Source: Chondrilla cf. caribensis
Lineage: Eukaryota; Porifera; Demospongiae; Chondrillida; Chondrillidae
DNA length: 64,000 bases
Assembly (NCBI GenBank): GCA_964020155.1
Contig: OZ026546.1
Coordinates: 4,242,900-4,306,899, forward strand
Direction of reading: 5' to 3'
Under the pieces are notes generated by a model. The model saw only the letters and a program-made list of their open reading frames with translations, was not told where the DNA came from and made no database searches. Both the position numbers and the translations under genes were made by a program. Each line of letters begins with the position of its first letter. The stretch's first letter is position 1. Shown one piece after another: positions 63,493 through 64,000 of the stretch.

Positions 63493-64000
63493 GATAAGTG
63501 TGCTCATACTATGTAGCACTAACACTCATTGATTGTAGCAATATAGGCTACTTCGTTATCAAAGATGATAGTAGGGTTCTCAAAAAACATTATATTATAA
63601 CCAACTCTATATCAGCATAACATTTATATATCATACCTGGTAGTATGTAGATGGATTGTATGCAATTATTAGAAATTGAATGATATATATTATGATTACA
63701 AATATTATCGCAATTTTATGTTAATATAATCAATTAATATCACACTTGCGTAACGAGTAAAATGCAAGTAATGGGAATCAAAATAAACTAACATGCATGT
63801 AATTTAATGTCTCAAAAGTATTAGATATGTAAAAGAGGCTATACTCAGCCAGATGTGATATAGAAAAGATATTGGAGAACTAGCAGCAATAATTACTCAT
63901 TCCACACAAACATCATATGTTTATTAGAGATACACTGACTCTTAAACTTAGAACAACGAAGCAAATTACACTAGAAGAGTTTTGCATCCAGTGTGTGTAC
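63493..64000 (+). other. Gene 4 3' flank, array probably continues
   Basis: The flank follows the 3' flank of gene 3 (54111-54620) base for base, with scattered changes, up to the window edge. No gene is seen. Confidence 0.6.

Noticed and set aside
62931..63525. Minus-strand open frames opposite the VWA exons (94, 77 and 77 codons, repeated in all four genes)
   Set aside because: They mirror a strongly conserved plus-strand exon and share no domain or codon pattern of their own.

Overview
The window looks like AT-rich animal nuclear DNA: small exons with clean GT-AG introns, TATA-box promoters, AATAAA signals, dinucleotide microsatellites, MITEs, an LTR element and RT-type retroelements. Calx-beta plus von Willebrand A (VWA) domains in tandem genes, next to retroelement families that sponges and cnidarians share, suggest a marine invertebrate. 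A demosponge such as Amphimedon is my best guess; no species-diagnostic gene was identified.

Layout. 1-4900: broken retroelements with an endonuclease-like C-terminus, embedded in TAA-type repeats. 4900-7750: no gene seen; one MITE pair. 6846-16920 and 18260-24890: two copies of a segmental duplication. Each carries one minus-strand gene for a type I membrane protein (signal peptide, Ig-like domain, fibronectin III domain, transmembrane helix, tail with NPxY motifs). Receptor A (7756-14752) reads as an intact 10-exon, 411-residue gene. Receptor B (19728-21813) has a frame-shifted, shortened tail. The copies differ by several transposon insertions, and each serves as the empty site for insertions in the other.

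26690-64000: four tandem plus-strand genes (29282-33721, 39315-45252, 49516-54110, 58997-63492). Each has a TATA box, a non-coding first exon, a signal-peptide exon, exons for about four Calx-beta domains and a final VWA exon with an intact metal-binding motif. All coding introns are in phase 1, and all four reading frames splice through to a shared stop, giving 665, 725, 663 and 663 residues. Gene 2 alone has an extra Sushi/CCP exon. Between the genes lie copies of a roughly 186-bp satellite, the likely substrate of the tandem duplications.

Together the window is a cluster of secreted Calx-beta/VWA adhesion proteins beside paired Ig/FN3 receptors. The N-terminal Calx-beta exon varies between paralogues while the VWA exon is nearly constant. 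This resembles the domain set of sponge aggregation-factor proteins, and a recognition or allorecognition role is a reasonable but untested inference. Exon structures were worked out by hand from splice consensus, reading frame and comparison between paralogues in this window; no transcript evidence or database search was available.
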